A stretch of DNA of 64,000 bases from Chryseobacterium sp. (GCA_031286615.1 JAITUA010000003.1:186001-250000); one strand, 5' to 3'; counted from the first letter of the stretch, positions 8,487-17,404 are shown. Translations and numbers: made by a program. Notes: a model not told the origin generated them from the letters alone.

Positions 8487-8544
8487 CTTCTTTTTATATA
8501 TCCAAAACCAAATAATAATCTATTGGATAGTTTTGGTTATATCA

Positions 8545-9912
8545 TTACCCTAAAAATTCTTCTAAAGAAACAGTTCTCTTTTCTCCAGCTTCAATATCTT
8601 TATAGGTAACTGTCTTATTTTTAATTTCTTCTTCACCCAGAAACACAACATTCTTTATTCCTTTCTTTTCTGCGTAAGTAAACTGCTTATTGATTTTTGC
8701 ATTTTCAGGATATAATTCTGCTGAAATTCCTTTTGCTCTTAGCTGCATAATCAGTTTTAAAGCTTCTATTGTTTCTTCTCCTCCGGAATTAGCAAACAAA
8801 TATTCAATTTTGGATGATGCTTCTTCAGGGAAAAGATTCAATTCTTCCATTACCAGATAAATTCTGTCTAATCCGAATGAAATTCCTATTCCCGGAATAT
8901 TCTTCACTCCAAAAACCTCTGTAAGATTATCATATCTACCGCCGCCGCCGATAGACCCCATAGCAACCTCATCTGCTTTCACTTCAAAGATAGCACCTGT
9001 ATAATAATCCAATCCTCTTGCCAGGGTAATATTGAATACAAGATTTTGCATATCAACACCAAGGCTCAGAGACTGTGTAAGGACATATTCAAGTTCTTCC
9101 ACTCCTTTCAATCCAATTTCATTTCCTGCAAATTTTTCCTTTAGTTGAAGAAGGTTTTCCAATGCATCGTCTGACTGGCTGAAGAGGAAATCCAGCTTAT
9201 CAATAGATTCCTGAGAAATTTCTCTTTCCAGTAATTCTTTTACAACGCCTTCTTTACCTATCTTATCCAGTTTATCTAATGCTACAGTGAAGTCAATCAG
9301 TTTATCTGTGATTCCTGCATATTCTGCCAATCCGGAAAGGATTTTTCTGTTGTTCATATGAATCGTAACAGGAACTTTCAGATCTGCAAATGATTTTAAA
9401 TACAGCTGAACAAGCTCTACTTCCTGCAATAAGCTTTCACTTCCTACCACATCCGCATCACATTGATAAAATTCTCTGTATCTTCCTTTCTGAGGCTTGT
9501 CTGCTCTCCAAACCGGTTGAATCTGATAACGTTTATATGGAAATGTCAGTTTTCCATGATTCATAGCTACGAATCTTGCAAAAGGTACGGTAAGGTCGTA
9601 ACGAAGAGCTTTGTCCGTTAAATATTCTGAACTAAATGGTTTGTCTAGTGCTCTTTGAAAATCATGAAGCATTTGAACTTTTTTATCTTCTTTTGCTTCA
9701 TTAATACTTGAGTTTAAAATCTTAAAGATTAAACGCTCTCCTTCTTCTCCGTATTTCCCTGTCAGTGTAGAAAGATTTTCAAAGCTTGGTGTTTCCAATG
9801 GCTGAAACCCGAATAATTCAAAGTTATTCTGTAAAATATTGATGATATATTTTCTTCTGGAAACTTCCTGTGCCGTAAAATCTCTCGTCCCTTTTGCTAA
9901 ACTTGGCTTCAT
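8545..9912 (-). CDS. hisS: Histidyl-tRNA synthetase
   Basis: Class II aminoacyl-tRNA synthetase that charges tRNA-His. Motif 2 and the histidine-specific signatures are present: [12 protein letters not shown] and [11 protein letters not shown], with [14 protein letters not shown] further upstream. The C-terminal anticodon-binding domain covers about 365-455. The frame is open to 9990, but [12 protein letters not shown] (ATG 9910-9912) is the conserved N-terminus, so the protein is 455 aa. A minus-strand TACTTTTG (9938-9945) is a suitable -7 box, 25 nt upstream. Confidence 0.96.
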   Translation of the reverse strand: MKPSLAKGTRDFTAQEVSRRKYIINILQNNFELFGFQPLETPSFENLSTLTGKYGEEGERLIFKILNSSINEAKEDKKVQMLHDFQRALDKPFSSEYLTDKALRYDLTVPFARFVAMNHGKLTFPYKRYQIQPVWRADKPQKGRYREFYQCDADVVGSESLLQEVELVQLYLKSFADLKVPVTIHMNNRKILSGLAEYAGITDKLIDFTVALDKLDKIGKEGVVKELLEREISQESIDKLDFLFSQSDDALENLLQLKEKFAGNEIGLKGVEELEYVLTQSLSLGVDMQNLVFNITLARGLDYYTGAIFEVKADEVAMGSIGGGGRYDNLTEVFGVKNIPGIGISFGLDRIYLVMEELNLFPEEASSKIEYLFANSGGEETIEALKLIMQLRAKGISAELYPENAKINKQFTYAEKKGIKNVVFLGEEEIKNKTVTYKDIEAGEKRTVSLEEFLG

Positions 9913-9972
9913 TTTTTGTATGTCATTTTGATAAATGCAAAAGTACGGAATTGCATGGACTTTACACAGCAT

Positions 9973-10005
9973 AAAAAGCTGAAGAAACAATCTTCCCCAG
10001 CTTTT
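9973..10005 (-). terminator. Terminator of the HRDC gene
   Basis: The stem AAAAAGCTG / CAGCTTTTT is extended by AAGA/TCTT across a small bulge and ends in T on the minus strand. Confidence 0.6.
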
Positions 10006-10035
10006 TGCTGTCGTGTTATCAATTATTCTGAAAAA

Positions 10036-10491
10036 TCAGATACTTTCAAGAATTTCAAGGATCTCTTCACCATAATTTTCAATCTTATGCTTTCCAAACC
10101 CTTTGATCTCCAGCAATTCTTCTTTCCTGGCAGGCTTATACTTGGCTACAGATATCAGTTCTTTATTGCTGGCTATGAAATAAGTAGGAAGATTCTGCTC
10201 CCGGGCTTTTTCTGATCTCCAGAGTTTCAGAGCATCCAATATTTTTTCTTCATCTGTATTCAAGAAATCATTCTCTGCAGAATATTTAATTGCTTTTGAT
10301 TCTTTAACTGTATTTTTTGTCAGTTTCTGATCTTCAAAATACAATATTACAGACCAATATCGTTCTTCACTTACAAAAGCTGTTTCTACTTTCATAATCT
10401 CATTGGCTTCCAGAAAATCATCCAGCATCTTCTGATCTTTGTAAAGAAATTCTTCGGGAAGTCTTATTTTAAAAACTTTTACTTTCATCAT
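10036..10491 (-). CDS. HRDC-domain protein
   Basis: 151 aa. The C-terminal half (about 75-151) is an HRDC domain, the small helical nucleic-acid-binding fold found at the end of RecQ and RNase D: it contains LPTYFIASNKELISVAKYKP and IKGFGKHKIENYG. The N-terminal half is not recognised. Stand-alone HRDC proteins of this type occur in flavobacteria and their role is not known; DNA or RNA binding is the best inference. The start is ambiguous between two adjacent Met codons. It follows ssb by 15 bp, so they may share a transcript. Confidence 0.75.
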   Translation of the reverse strand: MMKVKVFKIRLPEEFLYKDQKMLDDFLEANEIMKVETAFVSEERYWSVILYFEDQKLTKNTVKESKAIKYSAENDFLNTDEEKILDALKLWRSEKAREQNLPTYFIASNKELISVAKYKPARKEELLEIKGFGKHKIENYGEEILEILESI

Positions 10492-10506
10492 TTGTGTTTT
10501 TTAGAA

Positions 10507-10839
10507 TTATTTTCCTCCTAATAATAGGATCTCATCTACTCGAATTTCTGTGATATAACGCTTCACCCCGTCCTTGTCATCATATGATCTGTAGGTAAGC
10601 TTTCCTTCTATGGCAATTTCTTTTCCTTTGGAAACATATTTCTCAAAAATTTCTGCTGTTTTCCCAAAAGCAATAAGATTGTGCCATTGTGTTTCTTCTA
10701 CTTTTTCTCCTTTGGCATTCGTATAATGGTCGCTTGTTGCTAAGGATACGCTTGCTTTTACATTTCCGTTATCGAAGTTTACCATTTCAACTTCTTTTCC
10801 TGTGTAACCAATTAATGTTACTTTGTTTCTTAGTGACAT
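10507..10839 (-). CDS. ssb: Single-stranded DNA-binding protein (short form)
   Basis: 110 aa with one OB fold. MSLRNKVTLIGYTGKEVE, ETQWHNLIAFGKTAE and YVSKGKEIAIEGKLTYRS are classic SSB segments. It ends (VDEILLLGGK) just after the OB fold, so the flexible tail and the acidic tip that normally recruit partner proteins are missing. Such short SSBs are common in Bacteroidota beside a full-length chromosomal SSB. It may be a second, specialised copy, and whether a full-length copy exists elsewhere cannot be seen here. Confidence 0.93.
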   Translation of the reverse strand: MSLRNKVTLIGYTGKEVEMVNFDNGNVKASVSLATSDHYTNAKGEKVEETQWHNLIAFGKTAEIFEKYVSKGKEIAIEGKLTYRSYDDKDGVKRYITEIRVDEILLLGGK

Positions 10840-11179
10840 AACTTTTAGATTTTAAAGATTAATGATTCAGATAAGAGACGTTCACTGTTTTTCTCAAATC
10901 TCTGTTGCAAAGATTGCGATGTTATCCATCCTCAGTCGGTTATAAACTATTTAAATTCGTTTGTAGTCGTTTGAAAACGGATAATATAATAAATAGAATT
11001 TTATATAAAACAACATTTCCTACTCTTAAAAAACAATAATCACCACTTTTAAAGAAAAAATTAAATGAATAAAAACTATATTCTAACATATTTTTCTTCT
11101 TTAAAAAACATTGAAAAATAGATGTTTTACCGAGATTTTTTTTCTATTTAATTTAATTTTTTTTTGCAAATTTGTAAAA
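10840..11179. other. 340-bp AT-rich intergenic region (ssb / XRE divergent promoters)
   Basis: No gene is visible. It holds two direct copies of TCGTTTG exactly 10 bp apart (10957-10963, 10967-10973), the short palindrome CGTTTGAAAACG (10968-10979) and the 11-mer AAACGGATAAT (10975-10985), which recurs before the arginase gene at 11680-11690. These look like binding sites for a regulator, perhaps the XRE protein next door. No exact TAnnTTTG was found for ssb. Confidence 0.4.
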
Positions 11180-11563
11180 ATGTCTGATATGCAAAAAGAA
11201 AAACTCCGTACAGTAAGAAAGATGAAGGGCTTCACCCAGCAGCAAATGGCTGATGTAATCCCTACTGACGTTTCCAACTATAGCAGAAAAGAAAGTGGTG
11301 CTGTATCTATCACACAGACAGAATGGTCCAAAATCGCCAAATTTTTAGAAGTTCCCATTGAAGAAATTTACGAAGAAGAGGAGGCTAAGATTATTATCGA
11401 AAACCCTGTATTTAATGACAGTCCGGGAGCAAACGTTGGCAATAGTGATTTTTCTGCCAACAATGTGGGATATATTAATAATGAATTAAGCATAGAAATT
11501 ATTAAAACGATGCAGGAATATATTGGACTTTTGAAAGAGGAAATCGAAAGACTGAAAAAGTAG
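11180..11563 (+). CDS. XRE-family helix-turn-helix regulator
   Basis: 127 aa from MSDMQKEKLRTVRKMKG (ATG 11180). The longer frame opening at 11111 adds a hydrophobic, non-conserved stretch. The HTH covers about residues 4-60: RKMKGFTQQQMADVIPTDVSNYSRKESG is the DNA-binding part. The C-terminus is a helical, probably coiled-coil segment (MQEYIGLLKEEIERLKK) suited to dimerisation. Target genes are unknown; the repeated TCGTTTG/AAACGGATAAT words on either side are candidates. It is monocistronic, with its own terminator. Confidence 0.88.
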   Translation: MSDMQKEKLRTVRKMKGFTQQQMADVIPTDVSNYSRKESGAVSITQTEWSKIAKFLEVPIEEIYEEEEAKIIIENPVFNDSPGANVGNSDFSANNVGYINNELSIEIIKTMQEYIGLLKEEIERLKK

Positions 11564-11583
11564 AAAGTATCAAAAAATATATT

Positions 11584-11623
11584 AAAGTCAGAGTGGAAAT
11601 TTTTCTATTCTGACTTTCTTTTT
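11584..11623 (+). terminator. Terminator of the XRE gene
   Basis: The stem AAAGTCAGA / TCTGACTTT is followed by CTTTTT. Confidence 0.65.
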
Positions 11624-11694
11624 ATGAAGTAGTTTGTTTTTTTTAATGTCATTATAACATTCAAACCCTAACCATTTACAAACGGATAATTCCG

Positions 11695-11702
11695 TATCTT
11701 TG
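11695..11702 (+). promoter_or_regulatory. -7 box (TATCTTTG) of the arginase-family gene
   Basis: Exact TAnnTTTG, 13 nt before the ATG. The 11-mer AAACGGATAAT at 11680-11690 overlaps the region between -33 and -7, where a bound regulator would block or aid polymerase. Confidence 0.5.
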
Positions 11703-11715
11703 TGAAAATTCATCT

Positions 11716-12621
11716 ATGAAAAGGAATATCAATATTTTTGAGTTTCCTCTCAATTTGGGACTTACAAAAAAGGAACATGAGACAGAACCCGGGGTCCGAA
11801 AACTTCCGGATTGGCTCAGAAAATTTGATTTTCATCGTAGAATTGCTCCTAAAAAAGTTTTCAGACTTGATGCTCCGGAATATTCCATGGATTTTGATAA
11901 GGAATCAAATGTCAGAAATGCAGATCTCATTATTGAATATGCCAAAAAGCAGGCTGAATTTATTCTTAAGAATTACGAAAAGAATACATTCAATATTATT
12001 CTGGGCGGTGACTGCAGCATCCTGATTGGAAATGCTGTCGCTTTGAAAAAACTGGGAAACTTTGGTCTCTTTTATCTTGACGGGCATACAGATTTTATAC
12101 CGCCGGAACTTTCAGAAACGGGAGGTGCAGCAGGAATGGATCTCGCTATTATTACCGGAACCGGACATGAGAAACTGACCAATATTGATGGTCTAAAACC
12201 TTATTTATCTGAAGAAAATATTTTCTGCTGTGGAAATGCCGAAACAGATGATGATGAATATGTTAATCAAATTATCAATTCTAATATTCATTATTATGAT
12301 CTTTACCGCCTCAGAGAAAATGGTTTCAGAAAAACTGCAGAAAACTTTCTGAAAATGGTGGATGATAAAGGTTTGGACGGCTTTTTCATTCATTTTGATG
12401 TGGATATTCTGAAAGATGAGATAATGCCGGCTGTAGACAGCAGAATGGAAGACGGAATCAGCTATAATGATCTCAGAGAAATGCTGGAACCATTATTTGA
12501 GAGTACATTATGTTTTGGGATAGAGATTACTATTCTAGATCCTGATTATGATGAAAACGGAACGTATACACGGCCATTTGTAGAAAATTTAATTCAAATT
12601 ATAAAAAATAAAGAAGAGTAA
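11716..12621 (+). CDS. Arginase-family (ureohydrolase) protein
   Basis: 301 aa with the metal-binding signatures of the arginase/agmatinase/formiminoglutamase fold: LGGDCS (usual GGDHS), LDGHTDF (usual DAHxD) and HFDVDILKDE (usual SxDxDxxDP). The first motif has Cys where His binds Mn(A) in many arginases, and the last lacks the Pro, so substrate and metal use may differ from true arginase. It would hydrolyse a guanidino or related C-N bond. It is the first gene of a tight rightward run, and the next ATG follows the stop codon directly. Confidence 0.88.
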   Translation: MKRNINIFEFPLNLGLTKKEHETEPGVRKLPDWLRKFDFHRRIAPKKVFRLDAPEYSMDFDKESNVRNADLIIEYAKKQAEFILKNYEKNTFNIILGGDCSILIGNAVALKKLGNFGLFYLDGHTDFIPPELSETGGAAGMDLAIITGTGHEKLTNIDGLKPYLSEENIFCCGNAETDDDEYVNQIINSNIHYYDLYRLRENGFRKTAENFLKMVDDKGLDGFFIHFDVDILKDEIMPAVDSRMEDGISYNDLREMLEPLFESTLCFGIEITILDPDYDENGTYTRPFVENLIQIIKNKEE

Positions 12622-13224
12622 ATGAAGAAGAGTATAAAAAGAACATTCAGAGTTTCCAAATATGTGATCTATAAGGAAACGCTTGTTGATTACAAAGAGC
12701 ATTTCTGGTCATTTTTGGGTGCTTTTTTTGGAATTGGGATCATTGCATTTATCCAGTCTCATTCATTAATGGAAACTGAGAATATATTCCTGATCGGTTC
12801 TTTTGGGGCTTCAAGTGTTCTTATCTATGGCGCTATACAGAGTCCTCTGGCACAACCCAGAAACCTTATAGGCGGACATGTGCTGTCTGCATTGGTAGGC
12901 GTTACAGTGTATCAGTTTGTTCCGGATATCATCTGGCTATCAGCTCCTTTAGCGGTGGCTTTTTCTATTGTGTTGATGCAGTATACCAAAACTCTCCATC
13001 CACCGGGTGGTGCTACAGCCCTGATTGCTGTAAGTTCTACCGGTAAAATTCCGGAATTAGGATATTGGTATGTCATCTCCCCTGTTCTTTCGGGGTGTAT
13101 CATCCTCCTGCTTGTAGCATTGTTTTTTAATAATATTACTCCTAACAGAAGTTATCCTACTCACAGCGCATTCATAAGGCTGTTACGAAAAAGACATGCA
13201 CGTCCCCACAAAATAAAAAAATAA
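12622..13224 (+). CDS. HPP-family integral membrane protein
   Basis: 200 aa with about four to five transmembrane segments and the signature LHPPGGATAL (about residues 129-138) that names the HPP family. In cyanobacteria and plants HPP proteins are linked to nitrite transport; whether that holds here is unknown. The ATG abuts the TAA of the arginase-family gene with no gap, so translational coupling is likely. The C-terminus is basic and cytosolic by charge (RKRHARPHKIKK). Confidence 0.9.
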   Translation: MKKSIKRTFRVSKYVIYKETLVDYKEHFWSFLGAFFGIGIIAFIQSHSLMETENIFLIGSFGASSVLIYGAIQSPLAQPRNLIGGHVLSALVGVTVYQFVPDIIWLSAPLAVAFSIVLMQYTKTLHPPGGATALIAVSSTGKIPELGYWYVISPVLSGCIILLLVALFFNNITPNRSYPTHSAFIRLLRKRHARPHKIKK

Positions 13225-13228
13225 GAAG

Positions 13229-13573
13229 ATGAATTGTCTGGAATGTGGCGAGAAAATCATCGGGAGGTCTGATAAAAAGTTTTGCAACGATGCCTGCCGG
13301 AACGCCTATAACAATAAGCAAAATAAGGATTCTAGTAATCTGATGCGGAATGTGAACAACAAACTTCGCAAAAATTACCGCATCCTGATGGAAATAAATA
13401 CTGACGGTAAAACAAAAGTAGCCAGATCCAAACTGGATGGCTTAGGTTTTGATTTTGATTATTTCACCAACCTGAAAGTTTATAAAAACGGTTCTGAATA
13501 CAAGTTTATTTATGATTACGGCTATAAACTTCTGGAAGATGATTTTATACTGATTGTAAAGAATCAGTCATAA
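13229..13573 (+). CDS. DUF2116-like zinc-ribbon protein
   Basis: 114 aa. The N-terminus MNCLECGEKIIGRSDKKFCNDACR has the C-x2-C ... C-x3-C pattern of the DUF2116 zinc ribbon with the usual GRSDKKFC core. The rest (about 40-114) is a small, probably beta-rich domain (FIYDYGYKLLEDDFILIV) common in flavobacterial homologues. Nucleic-acid binding is possible but not shown. It starts 4 bp after the HPP gene, in the same run. Confidence 0.8.
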   Translation: MNCLECGEKIIGRSDKKFCNDACRNAYNNKQNKDSSNLMRNVNNKLRKNYRILMEINTDGKTKVARSKLDGLGFDFDYFTNLKVYKNGSEYKFIYDYGYKLLEDDFILIVKNQS

Positions 13574-13597
13574 CCCGCACACCTTAAATAAAGTATT

Positions 13598-14503
13598 ATG
13601 AAAGAAGTTGTTCTGATCACCGGAGCCAGTGGCATGATCGCCAAAGAACTGGCCAAAAAGATAGGGAAGGAATACGAAATCAGATTTCTGACCAGAAAAA
13701 AAGAACATGATCATGAATATGAATGGGATATCAGGAAAGGAAATATAGATGAAACTGCTTTGGAGAATGTTTCTCATATTATTCATCTTGCCGGTGCCAA
13801 CATTTCAGAAAAGCGCTGGACGCCGGAAAGAAAAAGAGAATTGATCTCGAGCCGTGTTGATTCTGCGGAATTACTTCGAACTGCTTTAAGAAAAAATAAA
13901 ATAAAGCTTAAGTCTTTTATTTCAGCTTCAGGAATTAATTTTTATGGCACCCAGACTTCGGAAAAGATTTATACTGAAAGTGATCCTCCCGGGAATGATT
14001 TTCTAAGTGAGGTTGTAGTTTTATGGGAACGTGCTGCAGACGATTTCAAAGAGCAGGATCTGGCAGAAAGAGTGGTCAAAATACGAACTGCCGTTGTACT
14101 TTCCGAAAAAGATGGAGCTTTAAAGAAAATGATTCCTCCTATTCAATATTATATTGGATCTCCTTTAGGAAGCGGCCAGCAATATATGCCATGGATTCAT
14201 GTAGAGGATATTTGCTCTGTTTATGAGCTTGCTTTAAAAAATCCGGCAATGGACGGAGCTTATAATGCCGTTTCTCCACAACATATTACTAACAAAGATC
14301 TCACAAAAAAGATTGCCAAAGTACTTGGAAAACCTTTGTTCATGCCCAATGTTCCCGGATTTGTCTTGAAACTAATCTTCGGAGAACTGGCTGCGGCTAT
14401 ACTGGAAGGTTCCAGGGCTTCTTCACAGAAAATTCAGGATGCTGGGTTTCACTTTAAGTTTCCGGATTTAGAAAATGCTTTAAAAGATTTATTAAAGAAA
14501 TAA
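13598..14503 (+). CDS. TIGR01777-family NAD(P)-binding protein (YfcH-like)
   Basis: 301 aa of the extended short-chain dehydrogenase/epimerase fold. The Rossmann loop [12 protein letters not shown] is at the N-terminus, followed by [14 protein letters not shown] and SASGINFYG (the family replaces the usual YxxxK pair). A C-terminal DUF1731 segment includes [14 protein letters not shown]. The YfcH family has no settled substrate. It is the last gene of the arginase/HPP/zinc-ribbon run, 24 bp after its neighbour. Confidence 0.9.
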   Translation: MKEVVLITGASGMIAKELAKKIGKEYEIRFLTRKKEHDHEYEWDIRKGNIDETALENVSHIIHLAGANISEKRWTPERKRELISSRVDSAELLRTALRKNKIKLKSFISASGINFYGTQTSEKIYTESDPPGNDFLSEVVVLWERAADDFKEQDLAERVVKIRTAVVLSEKDGALKKMIPPIQYYIGSPLGSGQQYMPWIHVEDICSVYELALKNPAMDGAYNAVSPQHITNKDLTKKIAKVLGKPLFMPNVPGFVLKLIFGELAAAILEGSRASSQKIQDAGFHFKFPDLENALKDLLKK

Positions 14504-14550
14504 CTACAAGAATTTTAATTAAAAAATATTCCAACACCCTTTTTATTCTA

Positions 14551-15132
14551 ATGAAAAAACCCAATATCACCTTATTAAACACAGAAATTCTTTCAGATAA
14601 CTGGTATACTTTAAATAAAGTAACTTATTCTGTTTTGAAAAAGGATGGAACTACAGAAACTCAGAGCAGAGAAGCTTACGACCGTGGAAACGGAGCTGTT
14701 ATTCTCCTTTACAACAACCTCTCAAAAAAGGTTATTTTAACCAGACAATTCCGGCTGCCGACTTATATCAACGGAAATGAGACAGGAATGCTTATTGAAG
14801 CCTGTGCAGGGCTTTTGGATAATGATAATCCGGAAGACTGTATAAAAAGGGAAACTGAAGAAGAAACCGGGTATAAAATTTCCAAAGTTGAAAAGATATT
14901 TGAAGCTTATATGTCTCCCGGATCTGTCACCGAAATCCTTCATTTTTTTATCGCAGAATATTCAAATGAAATGAAAATCACAGACGGCGGCGGATTGGAA
15001 GAGGAAGGTGAAAATATAGAAGTTCTGGAACTTTCTTTTGAAGAAACTCTGAAAATGATTGATACAAGAGAAATCAAAGATGCTAAGACCATTATGCTTT
15101 TGCAGCATTTACGAATCAAGGGAATCATGTAG
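14551..15132 (+). CDS. NUDIX hydrolase (NudK/ADP-ribose-pyrophosphatase-like)
   Basis: 193 aa. The Nudix box reads [22 protein letters not shown] (split here for clarity: GLLDNDN then [15 protein letters not shown]). The catalytic RExxEE glutamates are intact, but Asn takes the place of the first box glutamate. [25 protein letters not shown] and the [13 protein letters not shown] segment are as in GDP-mannose and nucleoside-sugar pyrophosphatases of the NudK group. It likely cleaves a nucleotide-sugar or nucleoside-diphosphate linkage; the exact substrate is open. Confidence 0.88.
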   Translation: MKKPNITLLNTEILSDNWYTLNKVTYSVLKKDGTTETQSREAYDRGNGAVILLYNNLSKKVILTRQFRLPTYINGNETGMLIEACAGLLDNDNPEDCIKRETEEETGYKISKVEKIFEAYMSPGSVTEILHFFIAEYSNEMKITDGGGLEEEGENIEVLELSFEETLKMIDTREIKDAKTIMLLQHLRIKGIM

Positions 15133-15141
15133 AATCAAAAT

Positions 15142-15171
15142 ATCATTGATAATTGATCGATAATCAATGAT
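15142..15171. repeat. Inverted repeat after the NUDIX gene
   Basis: ATCATTGAT and ATCAATGAT are 9-bp arms around a 12-nt centre that itself contains ATTGATCGAT. No T run follows, so it is more likely a weak terminator remnant or protein site than a standard terminator. Confidence 0.4.
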
Positions 15172-15235
15172 GGGTAAATTGCTCTATATTAAATAAAAAT
15201 ATTAACTTATCACTCTTATTTAAAACTACTAACGG

Positions 15236-15610
15236 ATGATTGAACATGTGAAGCTTGCCATTAATCCTAAATTTCAGGATTGGGTTCTTTTTGAAAATGG
15301 CACTTATATTATTTTTGACGACATCAGTACTGTCAAAGACGTAAAAGAGGAAGCAATAAAACTAATGAAAGAATTCGGTCCGGTATATGCCGGAGGCCCG
15401 GCAGGGGATTTTAATATTATCCATTTAAACCTGACTGAAGGCTGGCTGGTTTCCGGACATGGGTATGGCATGTATACTTATGTACACCCATCGGAACTTG
15501 ATAATGATTCTCCAAACGATCTTGAAATAGGACTATATGGAAGATCCAAAAGAGATTCGGATGGTCAGAATCCCGAAATAATACATATCAACAGCGGTGA
15601 AACTTCATAA
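15236..15610 (+). CDS. Hypothetical protein
   Basis: 124 aa, soluble and acidic, with no signal peptide or membrane segment. I do not recognise a family. Notable stretches are WVLFENGTYIIFDD, YAGGPAGDFN and GWLVSGHGYGMYTYVHPSEL. The mixed alpha/beta pattern and small size resemble immunity-type or housekeeping small proteins of Bacteroidota, but no toxin gene is adjacent. It is followed 69 bp later by a DUF2750-like gene on the same strand. Confidence 0.7.
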   Translation: MIEHVKLAINPKFQDWVLFENGTYIIFDDISTVKDVKEEAIKLMKEFGPVYAGGPAGDFNIIHLNLTEGWLVSGHGYGMYTYVHPSELDNDSPNDLEIGLYGRSKRDSDGQNPEIIHINSGETS

Positions 15611-15679
15611 GACATATATTTACTACTCACCAATACAGCCAATTCATCATTCATAACTTATAATTCATCATTAAATAAA

Positions 15680-16138
15680 ATGCTTCAAGATCATATTACG
15701 GTTCAGAACCGCCATAAAGAATTTATAAAAAAAATCACTGAAACAGAAATAGTGTATGCTTTACAGGATGATAAAGGATATGCTACCTCCTACTCCAGCG
15801 AAGCAGAATATGAAGATGGTGAACCGGTTCAGATGATCTGCTTCTGGTCTGATGCTGCAAGAGCAAAATCATGTATAGAAAATGAATGGAATCATTATGA
15901 GCCTTCACCTGTTTCCCTTACAGAATTTGTAGAAAACTGGTGCCTGGGAATGAATATGGATGGATTATTGGTTGGGACAAATTTCGACAGCCATATGTTT
16001 GGCTATGAGGCAGAGCCTTTAGAATTGATTCTTGATATTATAGAAGAGCTTAAAAATTCCGGAAAATCTCTGGAATTGAGAAAGTTTAAAAATCTTGAGG
16101 ATATGGAAAAACAGATCAGAGAAGTTTTGGAAGATTAA
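15680..16138 (+). CDS. DUF2750-like protein
   Basis: 152 aa. The N-terminal half (RHKEFIKKITETEIVYALQ, then MICFWSDAARAKSCI) has the pattern of DUF2750: a helix, then an alternating strand ending in a W-S-D-x-x-x-A segment. The middle matches the PVSLTEFVENWCLGM part, after which a DGLLVGTNFD strand and a helical tail follow. No function is known for this family. It is soluble, acidic and without catalytic signatures. Confidence 0.7.
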   Translation: MLQDHITVQNRHKEFIKKITETEIVYALQDDKGYATSYSSEAEYEDGEPVQMICFWSDAARAKSCIENEWNHYEPSPVSLTEFVENWCLGMNMDGLLVGTNFDSHMFGYEAEPLELILDIIEELKNSGKSLELRKFKNLEDMEKQIREVLED

Positions 16139-16173
16139 GTTACAATCCTCCGTAGTTTATCTGTTAATCCTAA

Positions 16174-16854
16174 ATGATGAAGGTATTGGGAATAAAAATC
16201 ATTAAAGTAATAGCTGTATTTGCAGTATTGATTTTCAGTATTCTAATGCTGAAAACGATTTCCCAATATACTTCTTTTGATAAAAACATCGGGTTTTTGG
16301 CCTTTAAACAACAGGTAGTTGGTAATCCGTACTGGATGGCTTTTTTCTACATTCATATTTTTTCTATAACGCTTTGTCTTCTGGCTGGCCTTACGCAATT
16401 TTCCAGTCGGTTTTTAGTAGAAAACAGAGATCTTCACAGGATTATTGGAAAAATATATGTTTATAATATTCTCATCATTAATGTCCCGGCATGTTTCATA
16501 CTGGGATTATTTTCAAATGGGGCCCTTATCGGAATTACAGGATTTCTGATTCAGGACGTTTTCTGGGCTTATTTCACCATTGCGGCCGTACTTTCTATTA
16601 AAAAAGGGAATATCATCAGGCACAGAAATTATATGGTTTTAAGCTATGCGGTGACTACAACAGCCATTACTTTCAGAATCGTTAAGCATTTGTTGTATAA
16701 TGAAACGCAGCATGATTACGAACTTTTTTATGGACTGAATGTCTGGGCTGCCCTTGTCATCAACCTTTCTATTGCTTATGTTATTCTCAGAAAAAGTACA
16801 GGATTATCTGGAAAAGTCAACAGTGGAAAAGAAAATAAAAAGACTGAGAAGTGA
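16174..16854 (+). CDS. DUF2306-family membrane protein
   Basis: 226 aa with an N-terminal membrane anchor and about six transmembrane helices. The family marks are LHRIIGKIYVYN (about 90-101) and the later IRHRNYMVLSYAVTTTAITFRI, in which paired His-Arg residues sit at membrane borders. Members are uncharacterised and may bind haem or a quinone through the histidines, which is only a guess. Its last 51 bp overlap the convergent small membrane gene on the other strand. Confidence 0.82.
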   Translation: MMKVLGIKIIKVIAVFAVLIFSILMLKTISQYTSFDKNIGFLAFKQQVVGNPYWMAFFYIHIFSITLCLLAGLTQFSSRFLVENRDLHRIIGKIYVYNILIINVPACFILGLFSNGALIGITGFLIQDVFWAYFTIAAVLSIKKGNIIRHRNYMVLSYAVTTTAITFRIVKHLLYNETQHDYELFYGLNVWAALVINLSIAYVILRKSTGLSGKVNSGKENKKTEK

Positions 16855-16998
16855 TACCAGAAAAAATGACCCGATAAATATTAAAGTATTAAAAATCAGT
16901 TCATATTTGTTATTCTTAGTCCATTTGCTGAAAAAACGCATGAGCAAATAAGCGATTCCTGCAAAAACAGCGATAATAAAAAAAAGGTAAAAGATCAT
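16804..16998 (-). CDS. Probable small membrane protein
   Basis: 64 aa from MIFYLFFIIAVFAG (ATG 16996-16998). Two hydrophobic helices (about 2-20 and 36-58) are separated by a basic loop (FFSKWTKNNKYE), a pattern unlikely to arise by chance in a shadow frame. It overlaps the 3' end of the DUF2306 gene tail to tail by 51 bp. No family is recognised and no exact -7 box was found, so it may be an unexpressed frame. Confidence 0.5.
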   Translation of the reverse strand: MIFYLFFIIAVFAGIAYLLMRFFSKWTKNNKYELIFNTLIFIGSFFLVSLLSLFIFFSTVDFSR

Positions 16999-17404
16999 AG
17001 TTTGTGTTAATTTTTGTAAATCTATTATTTTAAATCTAAAAACCAATCATCAAAACCAGGAAAAGGAACTATAAATACACCTATTCTTAATCAAACTTCT
17101 TGAATTTATTGCAAAACCCGTTAAATGTGAGTCGAAATCTACATAGAAGTTTGTCGAATTTCATGTAAAATTACCAACAATATCCACTTCCAAAATTTTC
17201 ATTTATATTCTCTGTATACCTTATAGTGAAAGGCTTTCCATATAAATTACATGTAAAATATAAAGGCCAGATAAAACCTGCAGTATAAAATCCGTATAAA
17301 ATTTGCAAAATCAATTGAGAAAATCTATTTAATCCTTTATATTTTGAATTTAAAGCGTTAATTTTGCACTGAAATTCAGAAAATTCGGATTCTTTCAACA
17401 GGTT
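16999..17404. other. 406-bp region upstream of the secreted unknown
   Basis: No convincing gene. A 75-codon minus-strand frame (17171-17398) runs through the promoter of the next gene and has no family features. The only clear element is the 28-bp promoter block at 17342-17369, described separately. Confidence 0.5.
17342..17369 (+). promoter_or_regulatory. Promoter block shared with the one at 18444
   Basis: TTTTGAATTTAA, 4 nt, then TTAATTTTGCAC. It includes an exact -7 box TAATTTTG (17359-17366). The same two 12-nt words with the same 4-nt gap recur at 18444-18471. Confidence 0.6.

Noticed and set aside
17171-17398. 75-codon minus-strand frame
   Set aside because: It runs through the promoter of the gene at 17405 and has no family or signal-peptide features.
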